NCBI GenBank assembly: GCA_035555435.1
Contig: DATMGN010000037.1
Coordinates: forward strand, 1 to 36,300
Origin: 73-13 sp035555435
Lineage (GTDB): Bacteria > Actinomycetota > Actinomycetes > Actinomycetales > Microbacteriaceae
DNA: 36,300 nucleotides
Direction: 5' to 3'
The position numbers and the translations under genes were made by a program. Positions 27,321-36,250 of the stretch are shown here, piece by piece. Each line of letters starts with the position of its first letter. The stretch's first letter is position 1. Below the pieces are notes generated by a model. It worked only from the letters and a program-made list of their open reading frames with translations, did not search any database and was not told the origin of the DNA.

Positions 27321-28814
27321 GTGAACGCCGACTGGCTCGTCGTGCTGGACAACGTCCTCGTCGTCCTCCTCGTCGCCTTCGTCGCCCTCGGGACCGTCCC
27401 GGTCCTCGCGACCGCGTTCCAGTTCGTCGTCCTGCCGTTCCACTCGGTCGTCAACCACTACGGCCGAGCCGGTTTCTACCGGCCCAACGTCGCCGTCATC
27501 GTCCCCGCGTGGAACGAGGGGCTCGTGATCGCCGCGTCGATCGACCGGCTCCTCAAGCTCGACTATCCGCAGGACCGGCTGCGCATCTACGTCGTCGACG
27601 ACGCCTCGACCGACGACACGCCCGACATCGTGCAGGCGAAGGCCCGCGAGCACCCCGGGCAGGTCTTCCACCTGCGCCGCGAGAAGGGCGGCGAGGGCAA
27701 GGCGCACACGCTCAACCACGGCATTTCGCTCGTGCTCGCCGAGCCGTGGGCGGAGGCGATCCTCATCATGGACGCCGACGTCATCTTCGCGATCGACTCG
27801 CTGCGCAAGATGACCCGTCACCTCGCTGATCCGAAGGTCGGCGCGGTGACCGCCTACATCGCCGAGGGCAGCGCCGACCGGAACTTCCTGACCCGGTTCA
27901 TCGGGATCGAGTACGTCATGGCGCAGCTCGCCTCGCGGCGCACGCAGAACGTGCTCGGCGCGATCGCCTGCCTGGCGGGCGGCGCGCAGCTGCACTCCCG
28001 GGAGAACCTCGAGGCGATCGGCGGTCGGATCCCGACCGGCACGCTCGCGGAGGACACGATGGCGACCTTCGAGTCGCAGTTGCGCGGGCGGCGCATGGTG
28101 TTCGAGCCGCACGCCATCGTGCTCGCGGAGGAGCCGCGCAAGATCGACGCGCTATGGAAGCAGCGGCTGCGCTGGGCGCGCGGCAACGTCCAGGTCACGA
28201 AGCACTATAAGCGGCTGTGGTTCCGCCCGAGTCGCGTGCACCGGCTCGGCAGCCTGTCGTTCGGCCTGATCTGGTTCAGCATCCTGCTGCTGCCGGTCCT
28301 CATGGTGCTCGCGGCGGTCGGCCTGCTCGGACTGCTGCTGCTGCACAGCGATCTCGCGGAGTTCGTCTTCCGGATCATGTGGATCAGCGCCGCGGTCGTG
28401 TTCCTCTTCTCGGTCCTCTTCGCGGTGCAGCTCGACCCTCGCACGGGCTTGCGTTCGTGGCGCGAGGCCATCCTCTTCCAAGGCGTCGGATCCCTCGCGC
28501 TCATGATCCTCGCGGTCTTCCCGGGACTCCTGGAGCTGCTCGTGCTCGCGCCGCTCGGCCTCGAGTTCACGCAGTGGGGGCGGTTCGTCTGGATGGCGGC
28601 GCTGTACCTGTGGGGCCCGGTCGCGATGGTCGGCGCGTGGCTCGCACGGCTCGTCGAGCGAACGCCGGTGGGCTGGCTCGCCCGCGTGCTGCTCTATATC
28701 GTCGGCTACGGCTCGCTGCTGTGCGCGATCACGGTCGACTCCTACGTCAAGGAGTGGCGCGGCGCGGACGCGAGCTGGAGCAAGACGGAGAAGGTGGGGA
28801 GGGTGCTCGGATGA
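27321..28814 (+). CDS. Processive GT2 family membrane glycosyltransferase
   Basis: A 497-aa membrane enzyme of the PgaC/hyaluronan/cellulose-synthase type. A hydrophobic region at about 6-42 precedes the GT-A domain: VVDDAST (D93/D94), DAD (151-153) for nucleotide-sugar and metal, E244-D245 (the general-base TED-like motif), and QRLRW (281-285), the acceptor-binding QxxRW motif of processive enzymes. Four to five membrane segments follow (about 313-343, 350-370, 386-412, 424-441, 454-472). It probably polymerises and/or extrudes a beta-linked sugar chain; the sugar is unknown, but GlcNAc would fit a PIG-L partner. Start is GTG 27321 with a weak GGGATGAG upstream. The next gene overlaps by ATGA. 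Confidence 0.92.
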   Translation: MNADWLVVLDNVLVVLLVAFVALGTVPVLATAFQFVVLPFHSVVNHYGRAGFYRPNVAVIVPAWNEGLVIAASIDRLLKLDYPQDRLRIYVVDDASTDDTPDIVQAKAREHPGQVFHLRREKGGEGKAHTLNHGISLVLAEPWAEAILIMDADVIFAIDSLRKMTRHLADPKVGAVTAYIAEGSADRNFLTRFIGIEYVMAQLASRRTQNVLGAIACLAGGAQLHSRENLEAIGGRIPTGTLAEDTMATFESQLRGRRMVFEPHAIVLAEEPRKIDALWKQRLRWARGNVQVTKHYKRLWFRPSRVHRLGSLSFGLIWFSILLLPVLMVLAAVGLLGLLLLHSDLAEFVFRIMWISAAVVFLFSVLFAVQLDPRTGLRSWREAILFQGVGSLALMILAVFPGLLELLVLAPLGLEFTQWGRFVWMAALYLWGPVAMVGAWLARLVERTPVGWLARVLLYIVGYGSLLCAITVDSYVKEWRGADASWSKTEKVGRVLG

Positions 28815-28960
28815 GCGAACCGACGAGGGCCGACGCGGTCGCCGCGCAGCGGGAGATCCGCCGCGACGCGCGCCGCGAGCTGCTCCTCATCCCCAAGGCG
28901 GGGCTCGCGCTCCTCATCGTCGTCGCGATCGTCGTGCTGCGAGAGCTGTACCTGCGATGA
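28811..28960 (+). CDS. 49-aa single-pass membrane protein
   Basis: A 49-residue protein: a charged helix-forming part (1-27, rich in Arg, Ala and Glu) and one hydrophobic segment (about 28-44, IPKAGLALLIVVAIVVL) ending RELYLR. Both its start and end overlap neighbours by ATGA, so it is translated between the glycosyltransferase and the histidine kinase. The tight packing supports a real gene. A small subunit of the transferase or of the kinase is a reasonable guess. Confidence 0.8.
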   Translation: MSEPTRADAVAAQREIRRDARRELLLIPKAGLALLIVVAIVVLRELYLR

Positions 28961-30711
28961 CACCCGACCTGTTCGAGCCCTCACGCGGCCGTCGCCGCTG
29001 GCTGCTCAGCCTCATCGAGCGTCCGAGCCCCATCGCGAAGCAGCTGCCGACGCTCCTGCTGCTCGTCATCGGCATCGTCATCGTGCTCGCCGCCGAGGGC
29101 ATCGACTTCACTTCGCTGCTCGACGCGCTCATCGGGATCGGCGGCGTCGTGGCGGCGACGATCCTCGCGATCGTCATGACGGTGCGGCGGGTGTGGGACG
29201 GCTGGATCGTCATGCTCGTGCCGATGATCGACATCGTCGCGCTCGGGCTGTTCCGCTCCGGCACGGGGGGTGCGGCCTCGCTCTTCGGCGGCTTCATCCT
29301 GCTGCCCGTCGTGTGGCTCGCCTCGGCCCACCAGCGGCGTTACATCCTCGTCGTCGTCGTGCTCACCTCGGTGGCGCAGCTGTGGCCCTTCTTCAAGGAT
29401 CCGCCGGTCAGTGGCGACCAGTGGCTGCGCGGGGTCATCACGCCGCTGCTCTACGCGATGGTCGCGGTCGTCGTCAACGAGCTCGTGCGCGCGCAGCGCC
29501 GGCTGACGCTGCGCGCCGAGCGGCTCGCGGCCTTCCGCGAGGCGGCGCTGCAGGAGAGCTCGGAGGTGCTCGCGCGGCTGCGGGAGGGTGAGCAGCGCTA
29601 CCGCCGCCTCCTGACCGACTTCCAGAGCGTGTGGGACGCGACGACGGCCCAGGCGATCATCAGCACGGATGCGGACGGTGTCGTCGTGCGCTGGAATCCG
29701 GGGGCGCAGACCCTGTTCGGCCGCGCCGAGGAGGAGGTCGCCGGCGTGTTGCGGGTCGATGAGCTCTTCCCGCAGGCGACGCTCGATCTGCTCGCGGGGC
29801 GCTCGCCCGAGCCCGCGGCCGACGATCCGCTCGAGTTCGGTGTCCGGCGGCTGTTCGCGGAGGCCGACGACGGGGAGCAGGTCGACCGCGATCTCGAGCT
29901 CCTCGGGACGGGCAACGCCGTCGTACCGATGCGCCTGACCGTGACCGCGCGTCGCGACGAGATGGGGGAGCAGATCGGCTACCTGCTCGTCATCAACGAC
30001 GAGACGCGAGCGACGGAGGTCGCCCGGCTCAAGGACGAGTTCGTCGGCATGGTGTCGCACGAGCTGCGCACCCCGCTCAGCTCGATCCTCGGCTACCTCG
30101 AGCTGCTCGAGCACGACACCGACCACCCGCTGGACGAGGAGCAGCAGCAGTTCCTCGCCGTCATCAAGCGCAACGCGCAGCGCCTCGCGAAGCTCGTCGG
30201 CGACCTGCTGTTCACCGCGAAGGTCGAGTCGGGGCAGTTCCCGTTGGAGATGCGCGAGGGGGACATCCTCCCGATCGTGCTCGCCGCGGTCGAGTCCGCG
30301 CGGCCCGTCGCCGACCAGTCGGGCGTCGAGCTGTACGCCCGGGTGCCGGATGCCGCCCCCGTGTTCCGCTTCGACCCTGAGCGCGTCGGCCAGGCGCTCG
30401 ACAATCTGCTGTCGAACGCGATCAAGTTCACCCCACGCGGCGGCGAGGTGACGCTGACCCTCGCGGTCGAGCCGGGCTGCGTGACGATCGCGGTGCGCGA
30501 CACGGGGATCGGCGTGCCGGAGGATGAGGTGAGCCGCCTCTTCACGCGCTTCTTCCGCGCTTCGACGGCGACGCAGGAGGCGGTGCCGGGCGTCGGCCTC
30601 GGCCTGTCCATCTCCCGCGCGGTCGTCGTCGCGCACGGCGGCACGATGGACGTCAGCAGCGAGCTCGGCGCCGGCACCGAGTTCACGCTGACGCTGCCGA
30701 CCAGCCCCTGA
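28957..30711 (+). CDS. Membrane PAS histidine kinase
   Basis: A 584-aa sensor kinase. Five or six membrane segments occupy about 30-175 with very short outer loops, suggesting sensing within or near the membrane. A short coiled linker and a PAS domain follow at about 218-348 (AIISTDADGVVVRWNPGAQTLFG). The HisKA domain has the phospho-accepting H368 in MVSHELRTPLSSILGY. The HATPase domain has N483/N487 (DNLLSNAIKFT), DTGIGVPEDE (515-524) and GVGLGLSISR (545-554). All catalytic boxes are intact. It ends the operon whose first gene carries a receiver domain; no other response regulator is in the window, so these two probably pair. Confidence 0.94.
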   Translation: MTPDLFEPSRGRRRWLLSLIERPSPIAKQLPTLLLLVIGIVIVLAAEGIDFTSLLDALIGIGGVVAATILAIVMTVRRVWDGWIVMLVPMIDIVALGLFRSGTGGAASLFGGFILLPVVWLASAHQRRYILVVVVLTSVAQLWPFFKDPPVSGDQWLRGVITPLLYAMVAVVVNELVRAQRRLTLRAERLAAFREAALQESSEVLARLREGEQRYRRLLTDFQSVWDATTAQAIISTDADGVVVRWNPGAQTLFGRAEEEVAGVLRVDELFPQATLDLLAGRSPEPAADDPLEFGVRRLFAEADDGEQVDRDLELLGTGNAVVPMRLTVTARRDEMGEQIGYLLVINDETRATEVARLKDEFVGMVSHELRTPLSSILGYLELLEHDTDHPLDEEQQQFLAVIKRNAQRLAKLVGDLLFTAKVESGQFPLEMREGDILPIVLAAVESARPVADQSGVELYARVPDAAPVFRFDPERVGQALDNLLSNAIKFTPRGGEVTLTLAVEPGCVTIAVRDTGIGVPEDEVSRLFTRFFRASTATQEAVPGVGLGLSISRAVVVAHGGTMDVSSELGAGTEFTLTLPTSP

Positions 30712-30729
30712 GGCGAGAGCGCGCCGGGC

Positions 30730-30735
30730 GACAAT
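30730..30735 (+). promoter_or_regulatory. -10 box of the isochorismatase gene, leaderless
   Basis: GACAAT is followed by six bases and then GTG 30742; no Shine-Dalgarno sequence is present. Leaderless transcription is predicted. Confidence 0.5.
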
Positions 30736-30741
30736 GGACCC

Positions 30742-31305
30742 GTGAGCTTCGCCGAGAACGCCGTCCTGCTCGTCATCGATGTGCAGCAGGGGTTCGCGGA
30801 TCCCGTGTGGGGCGCGCGCAACAACCCGCTCGCAGAGGCGAACATCGCCGTCCTCGGCGCCGCCTGGGCCGCCTCCGGCCGGCCGATCGTCGTCGTGCGC
30901 CACGACTCGGTGAGCCCCGGCTCGCCGCTCGCGCCCGGACAGCCCGGCAACGACCTGCGAGCCGAGGTCGCCGTCCTGCCGTGCGACCTCCTCGTCACGA
31001 AGTCCGTCAACTCGGCGTTCTACGGCGAGCCCGCGCTCGATCCGTGGCTGCGCGAACGCGCGACCCGCGAACTCGTGATCGTCGGCGTGCAGACGAACAT
31101 GTGCGTCGAGACGACCGCGCGGATGGCCGGCAATCTCGGCTACGACGTGACGGTGCCGCTCGACGCGACGCACACCTTCGACCTCGCCGGCCCGGCGGGT
31201 GCCGCACTCACCGCGGACGAGCTTGCCACGGCGACCGCCGTGAACCTCCAGGGCGGCGGCTTCGCGCGGATCGCGACCACCTCCGAGGTGCTTGAGAATC
31301 TGTAG
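30742..31305 (+). CDS. Isochorismatase-family cysteine hydrolase
   Basis: A 187-aa enzyme of the isochorismatase/nicotinamidase superfamily. The catalytic triad is visible as D13 (LLVIDVQQGF), K87 (LVTKSVNSAF) and C121 (VGVQTNMCVETTARMA), so an amide or related bond is cleaved through a cysteine thioester. It lacks the metal-site His cluster of nicotinamidase PncA, so a small amidase or hydrolase of unknown substrate is the safest call. Start is GTG 30742 with a -10 box six bases upstream. It is 30 bases downstream of the histidine kinase but appears to have its own promoter. Confidence 0.88.
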   Translation: MSFAENAVLLVIDVQQGFADPVWGARNNPLAEANIAVLGAAWAASGRPIVVVRHDSVSPGSPLAPGQPGNDLRAEVAVLPCDLLVTKSVNSAFYGEPALDPWLRERATRELVIVGVQTNMCVETTARMAGNLGYDVTVPLDATHTFDLAGPAGAALTADELATATAVNLQGGGFARIATTSEVLENL

Positions 31306-31325
31306 CGGGTCGCGGATCCCGGGCG

Positions 31326-31331
31326 TACCGT
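31326..31331 (+). promoter_or_regulatory. -10 box of the GerW-like gene, leaderless
   Basis: TACCGT is followed by six bases and ATG 31338, the same spacing as at other presumed leaderless genes in this window. The match to TANNNT is good but no -35 is clear. Confidence 0.4.
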
Positions 31332-31337
31332 GAGGCC

Positions 31338-31676
31338 ATGGCCACGCTCGTCGAACGCATCGCCGCCCGGATCCCCGAGTTCGGGATCAAGCTCGCCTAC
31401 GGCGAGTCGAGGACGCTGGGCGGCGAGCAGCTCATCCCGGTCTCCTTCGTCGGGTACGGATTCGGGGCGGGCGAGGGCGTCGGCGCCCCGAGCGGTCAGG
31501 ACTTCTCGGGCAGCGGCGGCGGGGGAGGCGGTGTCTCGATCCCCGTGGGCGCGTACCTCCGGCGCGGCGGGCGGCTCGTCTTCCGCCCGAACCCGATCGC
31601 GCTGCTCGCCTTCGGCCTGCCCGTCCTGACGGCGCTCGGCGTCGGCATCGCGGCGCTCGTCAGAGCCGCCCGCTAG
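31338..31676 (+). CDS. GerW/YtfJ-like protein with C-terminal membrane segment
   Basis: A 112-aa protein with the layout of the Spore_YtfJ (GerW) family: LAYGESRTLGGEQLIPVSFV (19-38), GYGFGAGEGVGAP, a glycine-only run at about 59-65, and GVSIPVGAYL before a hydrophobic segment (about 87-107) and RAAR. In Bacillus the family acts in spore germination; homologues in non-sporulating actinobacteria have unknown roles. The stop codon shares bases with the convergent APH-family gene (CTAG at 31673-31676). Confidence 0.75.
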   Translation: MATLVERIAARIPEFGIKLAYGESRTLGGEQLIPVSFVGYGFGAGEGVGAPSGQDFSGSGGGGGGVSIPVGAYLRRGGRLVFRPNPIALLAFGLPVLTALGVGIAALVRAAR

Positions 31677-32662
31677 GACATCCGCCGCAGCAGCTCCGTC
31701 GTGACGGCGGTGAGCCGCGCGAGGTACGGGCCGGCAGTGCCCGCCCACTGGCGCGCCACACGGTCCACGAGTCCGAGGCGCAGCTGGATCCGGAATCCCT
31801 GCTGCCAGGCGTCGGGGTCGAGTTCGACGCCGACGGCCCGGCCGAGCGCGAGCCGATGGCGCTCGACGGGCTCGCGCAGGGCGGCCTGCTCGGCACCGGG
31901 TTGGAGCGTCGAGGCGAGCAGATCGACGAGGTCGCGCTGCGGCATGTCCCACCCGGCGTGCGCCCAGTCGTAAGCGACCGGGGTGCGGTCGGCTCGGAAG
32001 CAGAGGTTGCGCACCGTGAAGTCGCCGTGCACGAGTGTGCGGGGGAGCGCGCCGCCCGGCGGATACCACTCGTCGATCGCGTCGACGAGCCCCGACGCGA
32101 GCCGGTGCACCTCGGGGGTGACGATGCGCGGGAGGCGCCGTCGCCCCGCCTCGATCAAGCCGAGGAGCTGCACCGCGTCGGGCGCGTCCCGCCCCGCGTC
32201 GCGTACCTGGCCGAGGCCGCTCGCGTGGATCGGCGCGAGCGCGTCGATCATCCGCCAGCGCATCGGCGGGTGCCAGCCGGCGATGTCGTCGGCCGTGTCC
32301 TGCAGAATCGCGTTCTGGATCCGCTCGATGACGAGTACCGTCTCCTCGTCGGCGCTGTGCGCGCCGTAGAACGCCGGGAGGAGGCCATGCGTCGGCGCAG
32401 GACCCGAGAAGCGCCGGTAGGCATCGACCTCCTGCCCGCCGCGGCCCGCCTTGACGACGACGGGCAGCACGCGCTCGACGGCGCCCGGGGCGTCCCTGAT
32501 CGTCAGATCGAGCGCGGCCACGCCCTCGAACGGCTCGTCGCGCCGCTGGGCGGTCGCGAAGGTGTCGCCCGCGCGGATCGTCACGAGCTCGAGCGACGGC
32601 GCCGCGAGACCGTCGCGCAGGGCGGCCTCGATGCGTGCGGGCAGTTCGGCGGCACGAACCAT
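31673..32662 (-). CDS. Aminoglycoside phosphotransferase (APH)-family kinase
   Basis: A 329-aa protein-kinase-like small-molecule kinase. The Brenner motif LVHGDFTVRNLCF has H212, catalytic D214 and N219. The metal-binding D232 lies in VAYDWAHAGWD. A possible ATP lysine is K71 (VVVKAGRGG). The family includes antibiotic, homoserine, choline and fructosamine kinases, and chromosomal actinobacterial members mostly have unknown substrates, so antibiotic resistance should not be assumed. ATG 32662 lies six bases behind TATCGT (32674-32669), suggesting leaderless expression divergent from mmsA. Confidence 0.87.
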   Translation of the reverse strand: MVRAAELPARIEAALRDGLAAPSLELVTIRAGDTFATAQRRDEPFEGVAALDLTIRDAPGAVERVLPVVVKAGRGGQEVDAYRRFSGPAPTHGLLPAFYGAHSADEETVLVIERIQNAILQDTADDIAGWHPPMRWRMIDALAPIHASGLGQVRDAGRDAPDAVQLLGLIEAGRRRLPRIVTPEVHRLASGLVDAIDEWYPPGGALPRTLVHGDFTVRNLCFRADRTPVAYDWAHAGWDMPQRDLVDLLASTLQPGAEQAALREPVERHRLALGRAVGVELDPDAWQQGFRIQLRLGLVDRVARQWAGTAGPYLARLTAVTTELLRRMS

Positions 32663-32668
32663 GCTTCG

Positions 32669-32691
32669 ACGATAGGGGAGCGGAGTAATCT
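32669..32691. promoter_or_regulatory. Divergent leaderless promoters for APH-family and mmsA genes
   Basis: In only 35 bp between two start codons, TATCGT (minus strand, 32674-32669) and TAATCT (plus strand, 32686-32691) each sit six bases before a start codon (ATG 32662 and GTG 32698). The -35 regions would have to lie in the opposite coding sequence, so the two promoters should interfere. Confidence 0.5.
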
Positions 32692-32697
32692 GATGCT

Positions 32698-34212
<1,515 letters not shown>

Positions 34213-34216
34213 GGCA

Positions 34217-34231
34217 GCGGGCGACGCCCGC
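34217..34231 (+). terminator. Hairpin downstream of mmsA
   Basis: GCGGGC (34217-34222) and GCCCGC (34226-34231) form a six-pair stem with loop GAC, five bases after the mmsA stop and in the 36-bp gap before the convergent DivIVA-like gene. No T-tract follows. Confidence 0.5.
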
Positions 34232-34248
34232 CCGGGGAGCCGGCAGGA

Positions 34249-35352
34249 CTAGTCGCGGGGCGTTTCCGACGCGTCGTCCTGCGCCTCCGCGAGCAGCTCG
34301 AGCTGCGCCTTCGGCTCGTCGATCGTGATGAGCTGATCGGCGCTCGACAGCGAGCGCAGCTCGATCACGTACTCGTCGACCACGCGGCGCTGATCCTCGA
34401 GGATCGCGAGCCGCAGCTCCGCGTCCGCGAGCATCTTCGCCGAGTGCTCGTTCGTCCGGATCGCGATCTGGTCGGCGCGCGACCGGGCCCGTGAGAGCAG
34501 CTCCTGCGCGTGCTCGCGCGCGGAGGCGAGCAGCCGCCCGGCCTCGCCCTTCGCGCGCTCGAGGTGCTCCTCGGCCTCCGCGTTGAGCGTGTTCGCGCGC
34601 CCCGTCACGTCGGCGAGCATCTGGTCGGCCTCCTCGGCGCGCTGGCTGACGTGGCGCCGCGCCTCCTCGTGCAGCGCGAGCCGGTCCTGCTCGGCCTGCT
34701 CCTGGAGGACCTTGATCTCGCTCTTGGCGCGCAGCGCATCGCGTTCTGCGATCTGCCGCAGCAGCGCGACCTCCGCCTTCGCGTCCTCGGTCTCCTGGTG
34801 GATCTGCGTGCGCACGTCGGCGGCGTAGCGCTCGGCGTCGGCGCGGATCGACGCCGCCTTGAACTCGGCGCTGTCGAGCGCGCTCTTCGCCTCGACGAGG
34901 AGCGCGTCGGCGCGGTTCTCCGTCTCGGCCGCCTTGCGCTCCGCGCGGTTGATCGTCTCGGCGGACTTCTGGTCCGCCTCCTGCAGGCGCGCCTCGGCGG
35001 CCTGCGTCGAGGAGCGCCGCAGCTCCTCCGCCTCCGCCTTCGCGCCCTCGCGCAGCGCGCTCGACTCGGCGGAGGCCTCGCGGATCATCTTCGCGGCCTG
35101 CTCCTCGGCGAGTCGCAGCGTCTGCTCGAACGCCGAGCCGAGGTCGGCGAAGGACGGCTTCGCGCGGGCGCGCTGCACCGCGGCGCGCGCCTCCTCGAGC
35201 TCGCGCTGCAGGCGCTCGATCGTCTTCGCGTCGCGCGAGCGATCGGACTCGAGCCCGTCGAGCTGGGAGCGGATGTCGGAGATGGCGCGGTCGACGTCCG
35301 CGGTCTCGTACCCGCCCTTGCGCGCGACACGGAACGAAAGCACGTCTCCCAT
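34249..35352 (-). CDS. DivIVA-like long coiled-coil protein
   Basis: A 367-aa protein with an N-terminal DivIVA-like segment (LSFRVARKGGYETADVDRAI, 5-24) and then almost continuous heptad-rich coiled coil from about 30 to 345, rich in Ala, Glu, Arg and Lys with repeated AEE/AER blocks. No membrane segment or signal peptide. In actinobacteria such proteins (Wag31/DivIVA, Scy- and FilP-like) organise polar growth and cell shape; which role this one has is not readable. ATG 35352 is preferred over GTG 35373 because GGAGGG lies four bases upstream. A TAGGAT box (35409-35404) could start a leader of about 45 nt. Confidence 0.87.
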   Translation of the reverse strand: MGDVLSFRVARKGGYETADVDRAISDIRSQLDGLESDRSRDAKTIERLQRELEEARAAVQRARAKPSFADLGSAFEQTLRLAEEQAAKMIREASAESSALREGAKAEAEELRRSSTQAAEARLQEADQKSAETINRAERKAAETENRADALLVEAKSALDSAEFKAASIRADAERYAADVRTQIHQETEDAKAEVALLRQIAERDALRAKSEIKVLQEQAEQDRLALHEEARRHVSQRAEEADQMLADVTGRANTLNAEAEEHLERAKGEAGRLLASAREHAQELLSRARSRADQIAIRTNEHSAKMLADAELRLAILEDQRRVVDEYVIELRSLSSADQLITIDEPKAQLELLAEAQDDASETPRD

Positions 35353-35403
35353 TGGCCCTCCGGCGGCTAGCACGCGGGACGCCGACCCGCGCGAACGCTC
35401 GTC

Positions 35404-35409
35404 ATCCTA
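35404..35409 (-). promoter_or_regulatory. Possible -10 box of the DivIVA-like gene
   Basis: On the minus strand TAGGAT reads from 35409 to 35404, between the end of the DHPS-like gene (35415) and the DivIVA-like start (35352). No clear -35 hexamer. Confidence 0.35.
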
Positions 35410-35414
35410 CTGGC

Positions 35415-36173
35415 TCAGGCGCTCCGGCGCGGCTCGAGCATGCGACCGACGGTCTCGGCGACCCGGCCCACCTGGCGCGTGCGGATCGCCCACGCCCGCG
35501 CGCCGACGGCGAGCACCGCGACGCCCACGGCCGCATCGCCGAGATGGGCGGGGGACTCGTCGGAGGTCATCGTCGCGAGCATCTCGTCGCGACCGTCGAC
35601 GAGGACCGGGTAGCCGAGCGCGCGGACCCGCTCGAGCTCGCCGACCATGAGCCACGAATCGGTCGAGTCCGCCGCGAGCCCCGCGCTCGCATTGAGCACG
35701 ATCCGCTCGGAGCGCACCCCCGCCGCGAGGAGGGCCGCGAGATTGCGCACGAGCCCGTACATGTACGCATCCGGGCCATCGCCCGCGCCGGCCTGCGTCG
35801 CGCCGGACCAGGGCCCGATCGCCCAACCGGCGAACGACGGTCGCGCGGCCACCCGGATCATCTCCGGATCGGCCGTCGTGCCGGATGGGTCGAGGATCCA
35901 GCGCGCGCCTCGCTCGAGCGCGACGCGCGCGATGGCTGCGCGCGTCGTCGTGACCGCGACCGGCACACCGGCCTCGCTGATGCCGCGAATGAGGAGTGCG
36001 AGACTCGCCGCACCGACCGCGGCGAACGGCCCGTCGGGCATCGTGTCGAGGTCGACGAGATCGGCGCCCTCGTGATGCAGGCGCAGCGCATCGCGCACGA
36101 TCGTGGCCGGCTCGGGGTCGGGCGAGGAGGGCACGAGGGTGCCGATGACCCGAGTATCGCGCCGTTCGTCCAT
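35415..36173 (-). CDS. Degenerate dihydropteroate synthase homologue
   Basis: A 252-aa protein with the outline of a FolP TIM barrel: ADLVDLD (37-43) where FolP has the ADIIDIGGES region, VPVAVTTTRAAIARVALERGA (70-90) matching the SVDT helix, WILDPSG in place of NDVSG, ERIVLNASAG in place of the DPGFGF loop, and GYPVLVDGRDEMLA where FolP has SRK. The pterin-binding Asp of SVDT is Thr, the Asp of the DPG loop is Ala/Asn-type and the SRK lysine is missing, so it should not make dihydropteroate. Mycobacterial FolP2 is a comparable inactive paralogue. ATG 36173 is nine bases behind TAGGCT. A DivIVA-like gene follows on the same strand. Confidence 0.78.
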   Translation of the reverse strand: MDERRDTRVIGTLVPSSPDPEPATIVRDALRLHHEGADLVDLDTMPDGPFAAVGAASLALLIRGISEAGVPVAVTTTRAAIARVALERGARWILDPSGTTADPEMIRVAARPSFAGWAIGPWSGATQAGAGDGPDAYMYGLVRNLAALLAAGVRSERIVLNASAGLAADSTDSWLMVGELERVRALGYPVLVDGRDEMLATMTSDESPAHLGDAAVGVAVLAVGARAWAIRTRQVGRVAETVGRMLEPRRSA

Positions 36174-36238
36174 CTCGGCGAGAGCCTACCGAGCGCGCGA
36201 CATGCCCGCAGCGCCCCAACCCGGGGCACGAGCGGGTC

Positions 36239-36244
36239 TACCAT
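36239..36244 (+). promoter_or_regulatory. -10 box of the gene at the window end
   Basis: TACCAT is followed by six bases and GTG 36251, again the spacing expected for a leaderless start. The gene itself is cut off after 16 codons. Confidence 0.35.
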
Positions 36245-36250
36245 CGCCAG

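Noticed and set aside
28981..31173. Minus-strand open frame of 730 codons over the histidine kinase
   Set aside because: Antisense to a gene with complete HisKA and HATPase motifs; the composition is Arg/Glu/Asp/His-rich without domains.
31673..32662. APH-family gene as an antibiotic-resistance determinant
   Set aside because: Only the general kinase motifs are seen; chromosomal members have varied substrates and there is no mobile-element context.
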